From Neoceratodus forsteri (lineage: Eukaryota > Chordata > Ceratodontiformes > Ceratodontidae): a stretch of DNA of 64,000 nt. Shown piece after piece: positions 22,010 through 33,380 of the stretch. The position numbers were made by a program, and so were the translations under genes. The notes beneath the pieces are model-generated. The model had not been told where the DNA came from and ran no database searches. It saw only the letters and a list, made by a program, of their open reading frames with translations. Within the stretch, counting starts at the first letter, position 1, and the number at the start of each line of letters is the position of its first letter. The stretch spans positions 99,107,501-99,171,500 of the forward strand of contig JADMNL010000028.1 of assembly GCA_016271365.2 (NCBI GenBank), given 5' to 3'.

Positions 22010-22290
22010 GACATATACACAGATGTTTGAACTAGAGACTGCAAATGGAAGTAGAGGCCATGCACTCCAACTGAGGGATAGGAACAGGATAAGAGGAAAC
22101 ATTAGAAAACATTACTTCACACAGATGGTTGTTAACCTGTGAAACAGCCTAACCAGTGATCTTGTGGAAACTAGCACTGTTGAGGTTTCTAAAGCAGAAC
22201 TAGACCAATTCTATAGGGAGAATGGCATTGAGGGTTACCCAGCATGAGTAGGGATTGCATTCCAGCTGAGAAGTTGGGAGGCATGTCCAT
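22010..22290 (+). mobile_element. CR1-group LINE 3' fragment (plus)
   Basis: The fragment resembles the C-terminal end and start of the 3' UTR of CR1: RNRIRGNIRKHYFTQMVVNL followed by a SNDLVETSTVEVSKAELDQF-like stretch (22078-22210). Only about 280 bp remain. It is more diverged than the other CR1 copies. Confidence 0.7.
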
Positions 22291-22294
22291 AGTC

Positions 22295-23576
22295 AAACCT
22301 GGTGTAGTCACTTCTGTGCAACAGGAAAGGTGGAAAAGATGGATCCTTTCGTTACCACAATGTTATGTTATAATTAGGGCCCCTGAATTCCGCAATTCCG
22401 CAACTCTAGAATTTTCCATGGAACTAGCACCATGCCTCAGATTATGTAAAGTGCCATGGAATTCACTGCTTTTGGTGATTGTACATTAAAATGTACAGTT
22501 TTTCAATAGTGCCTGGGTCTCTTCCCCCTCCTTGTATATGCCAAATCACCTCCTGTGTGCTCTGCACGTGATTTCATCGATAAAACCACATCATACTTGA
22601 GCAAGTGGCTGTACTGCATTCTGCCACAAAAGCATATGTCGTGCAGCAGGAATAAACAAATTCTATATCTAAAGCCTAGCAGCCCTGCCGCAGATATCAG
22701 GACTGAAGTGTACCATGGAGAACTAGGGGCCACAGTTATACTGTTATTCATGGTCAAGTGCCAATCAAAATCTCCCAGATCATATTCCACTGAGGTGTAC
22801 CATGAATTGCAGCAGGAGTGAGGTAACAGATTCAAGAAAAAACTGTTGTCTCCCTTTGTTGAATTAATGTCATTCACTAGGCCATGGAAAGTATGGATTG
22901 TGCAAAAAAAAAATTCAGGTTTGAAATGGCAGAGAGATTATGTGTGAAATGTGCTCTGCTACTTCAGGTGCACATCTGGTCTCTTCTGAAAACTTGCTTC
23001 TTGGTGGGCTGTCAGTGGAAAATTGCCAAGTCTTTGAAAAGAGGAAGTGCAGACAGAATGAAAGACTCATTTATACACACCGGGGACCACAAGCTTCCCC
23101 TGCCAGAGGGAAACAAACTCCACGAAGACCCGTTTGTTATCAGCATTTCCACTGAAGCCCTGAACCTTATGGAAATATACAGTGGTTTAACCCTTACACT
23201 CAGTTACACTTTGTCTTTTAACAGCCCACTCCACTTCCACCCCCATACAGCTTTCACCAGTTTGTCAAACACCTGAAAGATCTTAGGAACTGTATACATC
23301 CAACATTTCTCCCGCTAAATGTGGGTCAGACGGGACCAGTTAGTGTTTGGCACCAGATCAGCATTATAACAGTTCTCAGAAAATGGGTTTGGAAGTACAC
23401 ACAGTGCTCTAAGTAGTTAAACAGTTGCACAAATGGTGACAGTATAATGTTCGGTACAAGTGCACAAAGTAACTGAAATACAGTTCCAGGATGTTTCAGA
23501 CTTAAGTGTTCTTCTTTAACTTGAACATTGACTATGTCAGTGCTTGTCATGAAAGCTGTGACTGTAACATTGTTAC
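22295..23576. other. unassigned
   Basis: No element was recognised. Short frames (for example 22884-23276) lack conserved motifs. Confidence 0.4.
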
Positions 23577-23692
23577 ATGCAGCCAAACAAACATATATAC
23601 AAACATACATACAGTGCATACATACTGTACATAAATACTGTACTATATATGCATACTATACATACAGTACATACTGTATATGTTTGTATATA

Positions 23693-23748
<56 letters not shown>
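23577..23748. repeat. CATA/TG/TA microsatellite
   Basis: Irregular ACATAC/TACTGTA repeats pass into (TG)n at 23693-23714 and (TA)n at 23715-23748. The YIYIYI-type frames here are repeat artefacts. Confidence 0.9.
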
Positions 23749-23752
<4 letters not shown>

Positions 23753-24128
23753 TTGCAAAAAACTCCGTTAATGTATCAGTTAGGGTTGTTTCCACAGTGA
23801 CAAAAGTGCAGAAATTCGGTGTTAGGGTTACCACCCTCCATCCACCACCAGTCCCCACCCTCCAGACACTACAGGCATGGGGTATGCGTTGGGTGGTCGT
23901 GCCTAGCTCTCACCCATTCCATGTGTAAAGAATCTGTGGTGGTGCAGTATAGGAGAATGGGGTGAGAGGCACTACCACTCCAACGCACACCCCAATGCCT
24001 GGTGGTGTCTGGAGGGTGGGGGGTTGGTGATGGGGTAGAGGGGTTGTAACCCTAACACCAATTTTCCACACTTTTGTCACTGTGGAAACAACCCTAACTG
24101 ATGCATTAACAGAGTTTTTTGCAATGAA
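23749..24128. mobile_element. 380-bp fold-back element
   Basis: The whole element is an inverted repeat with arms of about 175 bp. The left end TTCATTGCAAAAAACTC and right end GAGTTTTTTGCAATGAA are exact complements. Inner blocks GTTAGGGTTGTTTCCACAGT and CACCCTCCAGACACYAC also pair. The ~30-bp centre lies around 23925-23955. It sits at the end of a (TA)n tract. No coding capacity, so a non-autonomous fold-back DNA element is likely. Confidence 0.75.
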
Positions 24129-25586
24129 TTTCCCTTCTTTTTGAGAAAGTGTAATGTAAGTAGTAAATGGTATGTGTTAGTGGGAGCACGGGCCCTCGGG
24201 GCCCTGCACTCCCTTCACATTGTACATTTTATGCATATGTGTGATTGTGGGCTCTCTGTGCCCTATGTTCCCACTCACACTTCACAGTGGAGCCATACAA
24301 CAGCCATATAGGGCAAGGAAACCTTGTAACACAAAGTTGCCGATATCTCAGTAACCATAAGAGCTACCAAAAAAATTAAAATGTCCCTGTAATCGTGACA
24401 CTCAGCACTTCTTGCAACCATGTATTGACTGAACCTGTACCTCACATCGTTTACAAGCTACGGACACCGGAAAGCCACTCTTAGAACCACTGAAACATGT
24501 TTTTACCAATATCTCTGTAACCGTAGCAAGTAGGAAAAAAATTCCACTGCAAGTGTCATCTACTGTTTCCATACTTGTTTCAGCAGATTCTAAGCTGCTA
24601 GTAGTGAAAACTCTGTATCTCGCTTTGTTTTCGAGATACAGGCACCGGAAGGTGTGACAGGCGCTGCAATGCTATCCTATGGGAAACTGCTCAACTTCAG
24701 TACACTGTAATTTTGGGCCCCTTGAATGCTCTGGCACCAAACCACCAAAAGGCATGTATGTGGGACCAAGGCTTGCTACCCTGCACACTTCAGCCCAAAA
24801 GACCCAACTGTTTGGTTGAAGGAGGCTGGCAAAGATTTTGCAGTTATTTTGAGCATACTTTCGCAAAATACTTTTACAAATGACAAAAGTTTTGCAAAAT
24901 AAATCACGAAACTTTTGCATTTGCGAAAGTATTTTGTGAAAGTATTTTTCAGAAAAAGTTTAAAAACGTATTTCTGAGGGGTTTAACCCCCCAAAATAGA
25001 CATAGCTAGCATCCTCAGGACCTGACCAGGTAAACACAACAATCAGTGTTTACCTAGAGGGTCCCAATTTTAAATGCCAGGCATTTTTCTGTGTCACTAA
25101 CTGTAAACAAGATGACTGACTCATGAAAGTAAAAGGGCCATTTGAGACCGTAAAAAAGAGCCTGTCATGAAAATGTGATTTTTGTTAACTTTTCCCATTG
25201 ACTATAATGGAAAATTTGTTTTTTTGAATAACTTTTGAATGGTTTAATATGTTTGCACCAAATCTTCAAAGGGCACATTGGTGACCAAGGCTGCATCTTC
25301 CCTGAAATTTTTGGACTGAACAGACAAGCTGTGCAGGCTGTGGGCACGAGCAAAGAAATGTGCAAAAAGTCAGTTTTTTTGCATTTTATGGTGTTCTATA
25401 GCTCAGCAACCGTACATCCGACCATAACGCAACTTGCCAGATCCAGAGATCTATGGTGCTAGACCACACATGCAAAAATGTCAGGCAAATCTGTCATACG
25501 GTGGCAAAGTTATTAAGGTGCAAAATTTGAGGTTTTGCATTAAAGTGGCTACTCAACCCTACCTATAGTGGCATTACCGTGACACT
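24129..25586. other. unassigned, with weak internal repeats
   Basis: There are degenerate direct repeats (GATATCTCAGTAACCATAAG at 24342; AATATCTCTGTAACCGTAGC at 24512; ATAGCTCAGCAACCGTACAT at 25397) and one palindrome at 24857-24943. No family was recognised. Confidence 0.45.
24857..24943. repeat. 87-bp palindrome
   Basis: The left arm ACTTTCGCAAAATACTTTTA... pairs with the complement of ...CGAAAGTATTTTGTGAAAGT, with few mismatches over about 40 nt and almost no loop. It could extrude as a cruciform or be a small fold-back remnant. Confidence 0.75.
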
Positions 25587-25613
25587 ATAATACATATATA
25601 TATATATACAGTG

Positions 25614-25654
<41 letters not shown>

Positions 25655-25655
25655 G
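25587..25655. repeat. (TA)n microsatellite
   Basis: An imperfect TA dinucleotide tract with CAGTG and CAT interruptions. Confidence 0.95.
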
Positions 25656-26021
25656 GTTCTTTGTCTTTAAATAGTTTTTATTTTAATGGGTTCACCATAA
25701 TATATCCAAGGCACACTGCCTTAAGGGTAGCTGGTCCATTCCACTGGGGTGTCAAACAGGCGAGGCATACTGATGAGTCCTGGTAGGACTAAATACATGT
25801 CTATGTCTTCTGTTGGCACCCTTTGCAAACTGTGTGAGAGGCCTTCGGCACCATGCAATTCTGCTTAAAGTTGGACCAGCATAACATTCTGTGGTGATTT
25901 GCATATGCAGCCCATGATGCTTTGCATTGTGGGGGCATGTGATTTTGTATTTTCTTGAAACTTGGCTTCCCAGCCAAATGCCCTTTGGGTAACCCTTTCT
26001 CAGTGTTTGTGCACAGAGGTT
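25656..26021. other. unassigned, between two TA tracts
   Basis: No recognised element. The length and position between TA tracts suggest that it could be an insertion into one longer TA array. Confidence 0.35.

Positions 26022-26105
<84 letters not shown>
26022..26105. repeat. (TA)n microsatellite
   Basis: About 40 uninterrupted TA units. Confidence 0.97.
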
Positions 26106-26108
<3 letters not shown>

Positions 26109-26165
26109 TACTGCACATACATACAGACTGTACATGCATATATACATACTGTCCATACATACATA

Positions 26166-27124
26166 CCAGTATTTCACCATTTTGAAGCCGTAGCTTCTAT
26201 TAAAACTTTTAATTTTAATGTGCGTCTTTAATTCGGGGACGGTTATAATTTGAGGGCAGCTTATATTAATAAGCGTTTAGTACTCATTCGTTTCAGACTT
26301 TCACCATTTGTTGTATTGAAAGGCAAACAAATGCCTAAAGAGGTTAATGGAATTCAGGGAGGCCAGATGGAATGGCATTTGAAGCTCGCCAAGCAATTGA
26401 GGTGAAGTTGGCAACACTGAATGGTAATTTCAGTTGCCTCAAACATTAATGATAAAATCATTAAAAAAAGAGTACTAACCACTATACTCTTCTTAGGTGG
26501 ACAATCCGGTCAGAGTTGGAGTGCAGGAGCATCCCAAGAGAAAGAACCCAACTTCATAGAGGAGGAAACACCCGATGCAGAAAGCTCTGAGCAAGACACC
26601 GGGCTGGATAGCGAGGATGAAGTGGACTGAAACTTTTCTTTATTTTTTTTAATCACTACGGTATACTGCAGCAGTAAAAAAATAAAATAAAATAAAGCAC
26701 AGCTAAAACCAAGCTCTTCTAGTTTTGTGGTTTCATTCTACACAACTGCCTGTTGTTCTATGCTGCTACGGACTCTACATACCACGTGGTAGCAACATAT
26801 CACGTGGTAGGAACCCGAAAAATCCGGAAGTGTTTGTCTTTCTTTGTGTGCTTAGGTTAAGCTAAGCTTTTCAACAGTAATGGGATTTATTTGTTAAAAA
26901 CTTTTACATTTTCTGTCCCTAAAATATGGACACTCCTGGAAGCTAGTGTTGGAGGTGTCAGAGGTGTCGGAGCAGCATCGCACACAGGTATGGCATTTCT
27001 CCCATTTCAGTGCGGTTAGGCTTATATTTGAGGGCGGCTTCTATTAACAACACTGTAAATTGACTGCGGCTTATATCTGAGGGCGGATACTATTTGAGAG
27101 CGGCTTCAAAACGGTGAAATACGG
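26166..27124. mobile_element. pogo/Tc-mariner-like DNA transposon relic
   Basis: Terminal inverted repeats start CCAGTATTTCACCATTTTGA on the left and CCGTATTTCACCGTTTTGAA on the right (complement), each bordered by TA. Subterminal GAGGGCGGCTTATATT-like motifs recur in both ends. At 959 bp it is too short for an intact transposase. A short frame ending at 26630 has a strongly acidic tail (ESSEQDTGLDSEDEVD), followed by an A-rich AATAAAATAAAATAAAG polyadenylation-like region. This fits the 3' end of a pogo/Tigger-type transposase left after internal deletion. Superfamily assignment is an inference from TA duplication and the acidic tail. Confidence 0.7.
26480..26630 (+). pseudogene. acidic C-terminal remnant of a transposase
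   Basis: The last ~45 residues of the frame (QSGQSWSAG...ESSEQDTGLDSEDEVD, stop at 26628-26630) are acidic and follow TTCTTAG, possibly a splice acceptor. Many pogo-type transposases end in acidic tails. No catalytic DDE/DDD region survives. A de novo chance frame cannot be excluded. Confidence 0.45.
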
Positions 27125-27126
27125 TA

Positions 27127-27326
27127 CATACATATTATACATACTGTACATACTGCACATGTATATATACATACTGTCCATTCACACATATGTGCATACA
27201 TACACACATACATATGTACATACATACATACACAAGTACATACATACATACACACGTATGTACGTACGTACGTACGTACATACATACATACACACACACA
27301 TACACACATACATACATACATACTGT
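27127..27326. repeat. CATA/CGTA microsatellite
   Basis: ACATACAT-type repeats with a GTACGTACGTAC section at 27257-27278. They directly continue the CATA tract on the left side of the pogo-like relic, so that element inserted into this microsatellite. Confidence 0.9.
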
Positions 27327-27599
27327 ACATAGAAACATAGATGATGACAGCAGAAAAGGCTACCCAGCCTGCCCCTATTACTCTACCATACCCCAGGATC
27401 TACTGTCTCTCCTGGGGCTTTGCTTACACCATTCTCCCTTTTGTTATCCATGTTTCTGCCCTCCACTTACCACTGAGAAGCTAATATCCCTTGGCCCTAT
27501 CCTAGCCCTGCTCAAAGTAATTTATGGTTTTGGCACTCACCGCCTCTGCCAAAAGACCATTCCGTGGCTCAGCCAGATAGAGAAAGAGAGAGAGGAGAT

Positions 27600-27669
<70 letters not shown>

Positions 27670-29203
27670 CTGTCTGTTGGTAGATAGATAGTAGATAGAC
27701 AGACAGACAGATAGATGATAGATACTGTACATAGATAGATAGATAGATACTGTAGGTAGGTAGACAGATAGATAGATAGATACTGTCTGTAGATGGATGG
27801 ATGGACAGACAGAATTTTTATTCATAGTAAAATATGAACAAGGACATGCTTGACTGAGGCAAAGCTCATTTACAATGAGGTCCTACTTGCAAATAATACT
27901 TCTTCACATCCTTTTTAAACCTTCCCCCCATTAACCTCCACACATGACCCCTTGTCCTATCTTCTCTGTTCCTGGTAAACAGTTCCTCACAGTCCACTTT
28001 GCTAATGCCTTTCAGGAACTTGAAGGTATCTATCATATCCCCCCTTTCTCTTCTAATTTCGAGTGAAAACAGGTTTGGTGCCTTTAGCTGATCATCCTAG
28101 GATCTGGCCTCCTGGCCCTGAATCATCTTGGTCATGATACCTTTACCTTCTCTAACCTGTCCCTGTCCTTTTTTTTTGGGGGGGGGCAGAACTGGGCACA
28201 GTACAAAAGGTGTTGCCTCATCAGCAACCTATACAGAGGTAACAGTACCCCCTGCCTTCTGCTGTCGAACCCTCTCCCGATGCACCCCAACATCCTGTTA
28301 GCCTTGCTACTCTGGTTGGTTTCTTTAAGGGAGTCACTCATGATGACGCCTAGGTTCCTTTCCTGTGATGGTGTGTTCCACTTAACCTCACCATCCACTA
28401 CTCTGTTCTGGGGGTGTTTGTTCTCTAAGCGCATAATGTTGCCCTTTATGGCATTGAATTTCAGCTGCCAGACTTTGGACCAATTTTCCAGCCTTTGCAG
28501 GTCTCTCTGCAACTCCCTTATCCCCTCCATGTTGTCAGTCCTACACAGTGTTTAGTGTCATCTGCTAATAGACTCATCCTGCCGTGGATTTCCACTCCCA
28601 TGCCACTGATGAACTTATTGCAGAGGACTGGGCTCAGAAAGATTCATTGCAGTACTTAACTAATGACCTCTCTTTCCTCTGATCTGACTTCATTCACCAC
28701 AACTGTCTGCTGCCTCCCCTCCAATCAACTTCCTACCCACCTTACTATTTCCTTAGCTGTTCCCAGATCTCCCATCTTCTTCAGCAGCCTTCGATGCGGC
28801 ACCAAGTTGAATGCCTTGCTGAAGTTGAGTGAGAGTAAATCTGCAGTATGGCCCTTAACTACCTTAGTTACCCAGCCAAAGAATAATATCAGGTTGGTCT
28901 AACAAGATGACCCTCCCCCATCATGAAGCCGTGCTGCTTACTATCCTGAAGTCCCTTTTCTCCAGGTATTCCACTAGTTCTTCTTTTACTAGTGTCTCCA
29001 TCAGTTTTTCAACCAAGGACGTAGTGCTGATGGGTCTATAGTTTCATGGTTGCTCCTTGTCCCCTACATCATGCAGCAGAACCACATCCACCATCATACA
29101 GTCCCTGGAAACCACCCCTTGCTGTACAGTTATTGAACAGCCCCACAAAGAGTTTGGCTAACAGTGATGCCAGTTCCCTTAGCACCCTCGGATCTATCCC
29201 ATC
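27327..29203 (-). mobile_element. CR1-group LINE, minus strand, copy F
   Basis: The 3' end (ACATAGAAACATAGATGATGA) lies at 27327 and the element is read right to left. The minus frame 28132-28530 has RLENWSKVWQLKFNAIKGN, NLGVIMSDSLKETNQSSKAN, MLGCIGRGFDSRR and LPLYRLLMRQHLLYCAQF, all CR1 RT C-terminal hallmarks. Upstream pieces (28560-29150) continue the RT in other frames. A GATA-type microsatellite has expanded inside the 3' UTR. The copy is 5' truncated near 29203 and is of a different subfamily from copies A and B. Confidence 0.88.
27595..27815. repeat. (GATA)n / (GACA)n microsatellite
   Basis: A long AGAT tract at 27600-27670 is followed by mixed AGAT, AGAC, TAGG and ATGG tetranucleotides. 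It lies inside the CR1 copy. Confidence 0.95.
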
Positions 29204-29360
29204 CATCCATCCCATACACACATACTGTATATACATGTATTCTATACATACTGTGCATGCATACGTATTCTACATACATGCATCCTGTACCTATACACAT
29301 GCATTCAATACATATATACAGATATACATACTGTAACATATACATACTGTGCATACAGGA
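29204..29360. repeat. CATACTGTA-type degenerate microsatellite
   Basis: Irregular ATACATACTGT and CATGCAT units, the same composition as 23577-23690 and 27127-27326. Confidence 0.75.
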
Positions 29361-29639
29361 TGAAGCACTCAGTGACCAAAATGTCACACTTTTATGCATG
29401 ACAAACTGAATTAAGTGCCACTGGATTGCATGATTTCCTGCAGTATCCTGTAAGATGTGACAGGCAGCAACTGCGATAATTGCACTGCATTCCAGGTGGG
29501 TGACACTGCACATATTTAAGGAGAGAAGACCCGCAGTCCCTTGAATTCTTCCCTTACACCAGCTGCGTGGGAATGCGCTGTCACCCCAAGTATTTGTAGA
29601 ATCTGAGCTTGATGGTCATTATACTGTCAGCCAATACCA

Positions 29640-30060
29640 CCTGCATTCACCACTTGTTCTTTCTGATGCTTCCCTTGAATATTCCTCCATTCAATGATCT
29701 TTGGTGTCCCCTTCTTCTTTCATCCTTGTGCAGCTTGAATCTTCAAGGGCTGCACTTGGGCTGATGGGGTTATCCCTTTCAGAGACTTGAACACTGTAAT
29801 CATGACTCCCTGGAGTCTTTTCCTCTAGATGGAGAACAGACCCTGTTCTGCCAGTCATTCCTCCTATCCCATGTTTTCCAAGCCATCAACCATTCTGCTT
29901 CTTTCTCTGCACTTTATCCACAATATCATAATATCTTTTCTCGGATATGGGGACCAGAACTGCACACTGTGCTCTTAAGATGGCGCTGGACCAAAGAGCT
30001 GTATAAGGGCATTATAACCAGGGCCCCATGTTCTCTGTGGTACTTCAATCCTAATTTCTG
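29640..30060 (-). mobile_element. ancient CR1/L3-like LINE fragment (minus)
   Basis: Read on the minus strand, it keeps HSVQFWSPYPRKDI and GVMITVFKSLKGI, equivalent to the EYCVQFWRPHLRKDI and DMIETFKYLKGI blocks of the younger CR1 copies. Many stops and indels show that it is much older. Confidence 0.7.
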
Positions 30061-30412
30061 CAGTAGGGTTCCTGGGCTTCTATGCAGCATTCATTCAATC
30101 CTGCAGCAGAAATTATTCATGTCTGTGGCAGAACGCAGTCCTGCCACTGGCTGAAATATTAGGTGATGTAATCGATGGCATAATACGCTGAGCATAGAGG
30201 AGGGGCTTTAGGATAAACAAGGAGGGGAAGGGAATTGGGCAATATGGAAAAATGCACATTTTTATTAAAAATCCCCAAGATCAATAGTATCCGCTGTGCT
30301 ATATATGTTCTGCAGCATGACATGAGTTCTTCAGAATATTCCATGGCCGTGGGATTGGAGAGTTCCAGGGGCCTTGATTATTATATCATTAGACCTGCTT
30401 ATGATGTTTCTC
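30061..30412. other. unassigned
   Basis: Nothing recognised between the old LINE fragment and the TTAA element. Confidence 0.4.
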
Positions 30413-30862
30413 TTAAAGAGCTGCTGATGCCTCAAAGAAAACTTTGAACAACATAATATTTAGGTACAATTCAGCTTGTATTCCATATATATTCTATAGA
30501 TTTCTCCTCAACATTATTTATTACTGAGGAAATTTGCACAAATACATGATCTTTATACTTCAACGTTCATCTGCCTCTGTGGCTTGCTCCCTACTTCAAG
30601 TCATAATCCTCTGTTGTGACATCACACTCTTTTGCCATGGGAGTAACTGTGATGTCATAAACAGTGCATTATGACTTCAGATAGGTAGAAAGCAACAGGA
30701 ACAGATGAACTCTTCAAGAGTAAAGGTCCTGTTTTCATGCAAATTACATCAGTAGTAAATAACACGGAGGAGGAATACAGAACTAATGTGAAATGCAAGC
30801 CAAACTGTGTCTTAATGTTATGTTTTGTTAAAGTTCTCCTGACGGCATCAGCAGCTCTTTAA
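30413..30862. mobile_element. TTAA-flanked inverted-repeat element (MITE), copy 1
   Basis: TTAA at 30413-30416 and 30859-30862 flank a 442-bp element. Its ends are AGAGCTGCTGATGCC (left) and the exact complement GGCATCAGCAGCTCT (right), with pairing extending to about 30 nt. The middle has GTGACATCAC...GTGATGTCA blocks shared with copies 2 and 3. The TTAA duplication suggests a piggyBac-type transposase in trans. No coding capacity. Confidence 0.8.
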
Positions 30863-31088
30863 AGCAGCAGTATTTCTCTCCAACAATTTTTTATTATATA
30901 GTTTTGTTTAGAAAACTGTATTTCTGACATCCTTAGATTCATCCTCAGTGTATTTTTAATGTTCTCAGATATTTATAAAACTCCCATTATAGGTGATTTT
31001 GTATTTATTCACGTGATTAAAGATGGCCGCCACTTGCAGTGTTTAAAAATCTCTTCAGGTGGGGTTACATGCTAAATGTACATAGTAC

Positions 31089-31430
31089 TGCGGGTCAGAT
31101 GGCACAGAGGGCTGAGGTGCTGTGTGCCTTACCTTTCACCATGCATTCAACCTGAGTTTGAGAAAGAGCTCGGGGAGCCGGAGGTTAGGCGAGGGAGATG
31201 ATCAGGCATCAATCAGACAGCTCTTCTCTCCTGGGGTAGGGAGACATGCAGCCTTGGCCCTTGGCTGCCACCTTGTACAGGCCAGGTGGTAGTACTGGTG
31301 CTCAAGCGGCATAGAAGTGAGGGGCCCCCATCTCATAGCATGTGTGCACTACTACGTGCACATGCTTACATGCCACCATGGCTAGAAGTCAAGGGGAGAA
31401 AATGGAAAATGTTGACATGGGCTTCATGTA
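31089..31430 (+). repeat. tRNA-derived SINE (plus)
   Basis: The head GGTCAGATGGCACAGAGGGC...CAACCTGAGTTTGAG and a body with CTCTTCTCTCCTGGGG, CCTTGGCTGCC and GGCCAGGTGGTAGT match the SINE at 19129. It ends GGGGAGAAAATGGAAAATG. Same short subfamily. Confidence 0.65.
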
Positions 31431-31829
31431 GCCCTGCCCACCTACCCCCACGCCACCACGGGCACTAAGCCCACTTCTGGATGAGGTCACTGGGTGGGGG
31501 GTGACAGCCCTCCCCTTCCCAACCCCACCATGGGGGGCAATCCGTGGGGGAATTCAGGCAACGTGAGTTGGGGGGAGGTGGGTGCTGGTTGTGGGTGGCA
31601 GGGACAGGGCTGAACAGTCCACCTGCATTAACCACAGAAAAAAAAGCTTTATGGAAAAGAATAAATAAATGTAAATACTAGATTCATACTGTGGATGTAT
31701 TGGGATGGTGCTACCACATGTTTCCAATAGTAAACAGCACAGCACTGCACAAAGATATTTATTTATTTTCATGGCGGGCATGGCAAGGGAGCTGGGGTTT
31801 TAAAAACTTCAAAAATCCTACGTCTTAGT
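31431..31829. other. unassigned, locally G-rich
   Basis: No gene or known repeat was recognised. Confidence 0.4.
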
Positions 31830-32250
31830 CCAGGAATGAAAGAAAGTAAAAAAGGAAAATGGCCATATTGATGTTTCTGCCAGAAAATCATTATTGCTGA
31901 GAAAAATGACATGGTGAGTAACAAACATTGTCGCTTTCATGCATGTCATAATATTGTTTTGCCCAGCAGCTGCTGCCGCACAATGTAGCTCCCATTTAAA
32001 GTTGCTACTGGTCCGTACTCCCAAGTCTTTTTCCTGATGGATTTCTGTACTCCTCATACCGTACAGGTACTACTTCACCCTCATGTGCTTTTTTTTTTTT
32101 CCTTACTGCGTCATTGAGCATTTCTCATTGTTGACGTTCATCTGTCATTCTCTGCTCAGTTCCTACATTTGTCTGGTTCCTTCTGCATTTTATTCTTCTC
32201 TTGCTGGACTGTAAATGTTCTTCCCATCTTGGTGTCATCAGTTGTTACTC
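31830..32250 (-). mobile_element. ancient CR1/L3-like RT fragment (minus)
   Basis: The minus strand gives EIHQEKDLGVRTSSNFKWE and a following AAAAGQNN segment, equivalent to the EQERDLGVIISDDLK...CDKAADKAN block of CR1. An upstream DDTKMGR (32225-32250) corresponds to the FADDTK active-site block. It is heavily decayed, with a poly(T) run at 32089-32100. Confidence 0.7.
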
Positions 32251-33150
32251 CCCACCCCCCCCCAGCAGGCCACCTGTAAAAAAAAAAAAAGATTTTGAAC
32301 AATCTAAGCCCCAGATGCAACTACACGAGAAATTGCACACCCTCCCTAAAAGTACTGCCAGCAAATTGGGAAACTCGGAAACTAGAAAAGCAAAGATGGT
32401 GCATGCAGCCTGGCTAATGCTACAGTGTAGCACTTTATTAAAGCAGCAGTGCAACCAAAATAGTTTGTCAAAAAAAAACTAGCGTGAAGTACAATTAATT
32501 AAAATATTAGCATACCTGTCAAATCTGTTTTTCTAGGTACCTCCTATGCTGCACACTGTGGCCCAGATATTCAAAGGGGTTGCACATAGCGCAACCTGCA
32601 TTTCACCCCAGTGGGATACTGAAAGGGCTGCCAGGCGCAGCTCAAATCCTGATGTGCCAGGTCACAATGTAATTGTATGCGGTACAGATACAGGGGACAT
32701 GCCCATGCATATGTGGCACATCCCGATATTCAGCCCGGGATGTGTGGCGCAGTTGCTGGTGCAACCCTGCAGTGAGCCACATGGGGGGCTCAAAGTTGAG
32801 CCTGTGAAGAGTAGAAACAACTCCCAGCCACCCACAGGTGGGCTGCTGTATGCAGGGTACAACACAGCAGCCAATAGCTGTGGGTGGCCACCTGCCCACC
32901 CCGAACACTGTCCACAACCACTCATATTCCCTGGTAGTCTAGGAACCCTCCCTCCCGATTCTCCGATCGCAGGTAATGTGGCAGGGCACTCAGGTTCAGT
33001 GCCCTCCTCCCGAGCCCCTCGACAGGAAGTGCCCTCACTATCTCTGTGCGATCCAGTGGTACTTCACTCTCCCCACCTGGATAGACTCATTCATGCTACA
33101 AGATTTCATCATTGGCGGGTAGTGCAACCTACCGCGATGTCTCGCCGACG

Positions 33151-33269
33151 ACAGGTACAGTATGGGATTGTGCAGGGCACTGTAGACAGTCCCAAATATA
33201 TGAATGGCGTCATTCATATATTTGGGACTGTCTGGTACAGTATGCCCTGCAAGCCCATACTGTACCTGT
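33151..33269. repeat. 119-bp near-perfect palindrome
   Basis: Arms of about 57 nt flank a 4-nt centre GCGT (33207-33210). The inner arm GTCCCAAATATATGAATG and its complement are exact, and ACAGGTACAGTATGGG pairs with CCCATACTGTACCTGT further out. Weaker pairing continues to about 33119 and 33311. Confidence 0.9.
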
Positions 33270-33380
33270 CATTCGGCAGGTGGCCAGGCGGTATGCGGGC
33301 AGGTTGCAGTCTCCTGACAATGATGGGAGAGGGGTGAGGGGTGGGCGACAGGTCCTGTGTGGGTGGGAGGGGTGGAGATG

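Noticed and set aside
23577..23748. Open frames of alternating Tyr and Ile
   Set aside because: They are translations of (TA)n and CATA microsatellites. The same applies at 25955-26231, 27106-27338 and 29164-29409.
23700..23748. Telomeric or centromeric satellite
   Set aside because: No TTAGGG arrays and no long uniform satellite. The tract is a simple TG/TA microsatellite.
32546..33337. 263-residue open frame as a possible host gene
   Set aside because: It lies inside a GC-rich inverted-repeat element, crosses its left boundary and the palindrome, and has no recognisable domain. A chance frame in GC-rich DNA is more likely.
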